This document shows, piece by piece, positions 4,045 to 6,307 of a DNA stretch of 6,307 bases (its first letter is position 1; every line of letters starts with the position of its first letter). Under the pieces are notes generated by a model. The model was not told the DNA's origin and searched no databases. It was given only the letters and a program-made list of their open reading frames with translations. The translations under genes and the position numbers were made by a program. The stretch lies in assembly GCA_016764835.1 (NCBI GenBank), contig JAESRD010000287.1, forward strand, positions 1 to 6,307. Reading direction: 5' to 3'. The stretch is from Paracoccaceae bacterium (lineage in GTDB: Bacteria; Pseudomonadota; Alphaproteobacteria; Rhodobacterales; Rhodobacteraceae).

Positions 4045-6123
4045 TCACCCCCGCCGCCCCTCACGTAGCCATGCGCCAATCACAAACACCGCCCCAATCA
4101 ACAACAGCACCCAAGCGGGCAACAGCGGTTTGATCGAAATATCAGCCGTCTGAAACGCGCCGCGTGGCACAATCCCGATCCAGCCGCGCCCGGCGGCTGG
4201 GCGGCCAACACGGACGTCACGCAGGTCTGGCAGACCGTTTTCCACCGAAACGGCGACGCCGCCGGTTGGCGCGATCAGCGGTGCAAGGGCTGTGCTATCG
4301 GCAATGGTTTCAACAAACTCTCGCGGGGCGGCCGGGCCGAGGGCGATGACGGTTTCTTCGTCGCCGCTGGCCAGCCGGTAGAGCCCGATCTCGGGAGCGT
4401 CCCAATTGGCTTCAAACTGACCGGGGGTGATCTCGGTTAGTGCCACAATGCTTTGTGACCCGTCCGGGTGGGTTATCACCGCATCGGGCGCCGAGGCCGC
4501 CATGGTCCGGCGGACAATCCGCATCGACTGGCCAGCGGGCTCGGCCCAGAGGGCTTCTTCCTCCAGCTCAGGTTCTTTCATGAGCCAATGTGCGAGCCTG
4601 CGCAGCAGTTCTTGCTGCGGCCCACCGCCCTCATAGCCCCTGTCCCAGAGCCAGGCTTGGTCGGATGCCAGCAGCGCCACGCGGCCCTCGCCAACTCGGT
4701 TGAGCAACAAGAGCGGCGCGTCATCGGGCGCGGTCATGACCACCACGGCGTCAGGGGCTGGGGTCACGTCAACCCAGCGGAACCAGCGGCCCCAAAGTGG
4801 CGCGGTCTCATCGTCGCCCGCGCCCTCTAGCCCGGCAGTCACCGGGTGGCGCAAGCCAGCCTCTGGCAGGGTCGGGCGGTAGCCGCGCTCGCCGACGCGG
4901 GCTGTTGGTGCGCCGGGGAGCACCACGCCAAGCGGTGAGCGGTATATGCTTTCGGCTGACGCATATTCAGGGCCAGATGCCACCAGAACTGCGCCGCCTT
5001 GGCGCACGTAGCTGGCCACATTGTCGAGGTAATCTGACGGCAAAATCCCACGGCGGCGGTAGCGGTCAAAGATGATCAGATCAAATTCGTGGATCTTTTC
5101 GATAAACAGCTCGCGGGTCGGAAAGGCGATAAGCGATAGCTCATCAACCGGCACGCCGTCTTGCTTCTCGGGGGGGCGCAAAATGGTGAAATGCACGAGG
5201 TCAACCGAGGCATCGGCCTTGAGCAAGTTGCGCCAAGTGCGCTCGCCCGGATGCGGCTCGCCGCTGACAAGCAAGACCCGCAGCCTGTCGCGCAGCCCGT
5301 TGATCTGAATAACCGCGCCATTGTTGCGGTCTGTCAGTTCGCCCTCGGCCAGTGGGGTCGAGAATTGCAGCACATTCATGCCACCATGGGGCAGGGTCAG
5401 CGGCAGGGTCACGTCTTCGCCGGTTGGCACCTGAAACTCCAGCGGGGGGCCGCCATCGATCGAGATGGTGATCTGCGCGAGTGTGCCCGCTTGCGGCCCG
5501 GCGCCTTGGTCATCTATCCGCAGTGTCAGGGTGATTTGCTCGCCGAGTATTGCATAGGCCGGGGCGTTGCGGACGATCAAGCGGCGGTCCCAATCTGTGG
5601 CGGTTCCGGTCAAAAGCAGGTGTGTTGGCGCGGGCAGCAGCGGCGCATAGTCGAGGTCGTGCAGGCGTCCATCTGAGATTAGGATAATACCGGCAATGCG
5701 GCCAAGTGGCTCGGCTGAAAGCGCTTCACTGAGCGCGTGCATCATCAGGCTGCCATCGTCGCCCGCGCCGTCGGGCAGGTGGATGACGCGCAGCTCTGTG
5801 TTGGTGCGGGCGGCGGTCTCGGCCTGCAAGTGTGCGAGGGCGGCGGCGGTTTGCGCGGGGCGGTCGGCGAGGGCTTGGCTGGCGGTCTCATCGACCACGG
5901 CGATGATGATATCGCTGAGCGGTTGGCGCTCTTCGCGCAGCAGGGATGGGCCAGAAAGGGCGGCCAGCAAAGCCGTCCAACCCACGGCGCGCAGCAAAAT
6001 ACCGGGTTGATGGCGCCAGAAGGACAGGCCGAGCAGCAGCATAGCTGCCACGGCCAGCCCGATCAGCAGCGGCCAGCCCAAGAGCGGCGCGAATATCATC
6101 TGGCCGAACTGTTCAGCGCTCAT
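4045..6123 (-). CDS. Membrane-anchored protein with VWA-like and glutamine-amidotransferase-like regions
   Basis: A 692-residue protein. Two N-terminal membrane segments (about 12-34 and 41-60) and a C-terminal one (about 668-686) bracket a large domain block. Residues 71-160 resemble a von Willebrand A fold: IIIAVVDETAS gives a D-x-T-x-S variant of the metal site (D78, T80, S82) and IISD-type ILISDG supplies D151. Residues 280-390 and 415-515 resemble a class I glutamine-amidotransferase fold (LRVLLVSGEPH, FDLIIFDRY, YVRQGGAVLVASGPEY) but the nucleophilic cysteine is replaced by S383 in VASGP, so it is unlikely to be an active amidotransferase. Family knowledge: such proteins sit in MoxR/DUF58/DUF4159 clusters of alphaproteobacteria, and their function is not established; an envelope or chaperone-linked role is inferred. 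The start overlaps the DUF4159 stop by ATGA, with AGAGG about 9 nt upstream. Confidence 0.85.
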   Translation of the reverse strand: MSAEQFGQMIFAPLLGWPLLIGLAVAAMLLLGLSFWRHQPGILLRAVGWTALLAALSGPSLLREERQPLSDIIIAVVDETASQALADRPAQTAAALAHLQAETAARTNTELRVIHLPDGAGDDGSLMMHALSEALSAEPLGRIAGIILISDGRLHDLDYAPLLPAPTHLLLTGTATDWDRRLIVRNAPAYAILGEQITLTLRIDDQGAGPQAGTLAQITISIDGGPPLEFQVPTGEDVTLPLTLPHGGMNVLQFSTPLAEGELTDRNNGAVIQINGLRDRLRVLLVSGEPHPGERTWRNLLKADASVDLVHFTILRPPEKQDGVPVDELSLIAFPTRELFIEKIHEFDLIIFDRYRRRGILPSDYLDNVASYVRQGGAVLVASGPEYASAESIYRSPLGVVLPGAPTARVGERGYRPTLPEAGLRHPVTAGLEGAGDDETAPLWGRWFRWVDVTPAPDAVVVMTAPDDAPLLLLNRVGEGRVALLASDQAWLWDRGYEGGGPQQELLRRLAHWLMKEPELEEEALWAEPAGQSMRIVRRTMAASAPDAVITHPDGSQSIVALTEITPGQFEANWDAPEIGLYRLASGDEETVIALGPAAPREFVETIADSTALAPLIAPTGGVAVSVENGLPDLRDVRVGRPAAGRGWIGIVPRGAFQTADISIKPLLPAWVLLLIGAVFVIGAWLREGRRG

Positions 6124-6307
6124 TGGCCCAACCTCTCAAGCAGCGCTGGCACATGGACCTGGTCGGATTTGTAATTGCCTGTCAGCGCATGCATCAGCAG
6201 GTTGATGCCAAAGCGTATGGCGATTTCGCGTTGGCGCTCACCGGCCATGCCGCGGCCTATGGGGAACATCGGGGTGCCGTTTTCCTCGACCGCCCAAGCC
6301 GCTGCCC
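6120..6307 (-). CDS. DUF4159-domain protein, C-terminal 61 residues (5' end cut off by window)
   Basis: The frame enters from the right edge and ends with TGA at 6120-6122, within the ATG of the next gene, which shows translational coupling. The visible piece (WAVEENG, PMFPIGRG, GERQREIAIRFGINLLMH, ALTGNYKSDQVHVPALLERL) matches what I recall of the C-terminal end of DUF4159 proteins, where the RFGxNLxxxALTGNYKxDQVHxPALLERL block is highly conserved. Full-length members in this group are about 900 residues, with an N-terminal BatA-like membrane region and a C-terminal DUF4159 domain. The molecular function is unknown. Gene order with the neighbouring membrane protein is the usual one. Confidence 0.88.
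   Translation of the reverse strand, partial: AAAWAVEENGTPMFPIGRGMAGERQREIAIRFGINLLMHALTGNYKSDQVHVPALLERLGQ

Noticed and set aside
5161..5676. Plus-strand open frames opposite the 692-residue gene, including 5161-5676 and 5737-6174.
   Set aside because: The minus-strand protein is continuous and has conserved neighbours; the opposite frames are by-products of high GC.

Overview
The window looks like an ordinary chromosomal segment of an alphaproteobacterium, most likely of the Rhodobacteraceae/Rhodobacterales. The grounds are a five-gene Fo-only ATP synthase operon (atpI-atpB-atpE-atpX-atpF) with a b/b' pair and no F1 genes after it, the sequence character of the c subunit, a GC content of about 60-67% in the core genes, and a DUF4159 gene next to a large membrane protein of the VWA/amidotransferase-like type. 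Assignment is from recalled family knowledge only; no database search was possible.

Layout. Positions 1-352 (minus) hold a 3'-truncated ArsR-family regulator, with a perfect inverted repeat (385-400) just upstream of it that looks like its own operator. The 240-bp divergent region to atpI also holds a 10-bp direct repeat spaced 21 bp and a candidate promoter. Positions 593-3233 (plus) are the Fo operon: atpI overlaps atpB by 8 nt, atpE follows after 52 nt, a strong GC hairpin fills the 93-nt gap between atpE and atpX, and atpX runs into atpF with a 5-nt gap. A strong terminator lies at 3254-3281 and is symmetric enough to work on both strands. Positions 3282-3960 form a lower-GC island with one minus-strand gene, a small nucleotidyltransferase-fold protein. 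Positions 4045-6307 (minus) are the end of another operon: the C-terminus of a DUF4159 protein, overlapping by ATGA a 692-residue membrane-anchored protein with VWA-like and glutamine-amidotransferase-like segments.

How the genes work together. AtpB (a), the AtpE c-ring, and the AtpX/AtpF peripheral stalk form the proton-translocating Fo sector, with AtpI helping assembly; the F1 genes must lie elsewhere. The DUF4159 protein and its partner belong to a widespread conserved cell-envelope cluster of poorly known function, usually found with MoxR-type ATPase and DUF58 genes. The nucleotidyltransferase-like gene is the only accessory-looking element.

No obviously new multi-gene system is visible. 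The points most worth following up are the nucleotidyltransferase island, the atpE-atpX hairpin, the hairpin over the atpI ribosome binding site, the ArsR operator, and a proline inside the stator helix of subunit b.
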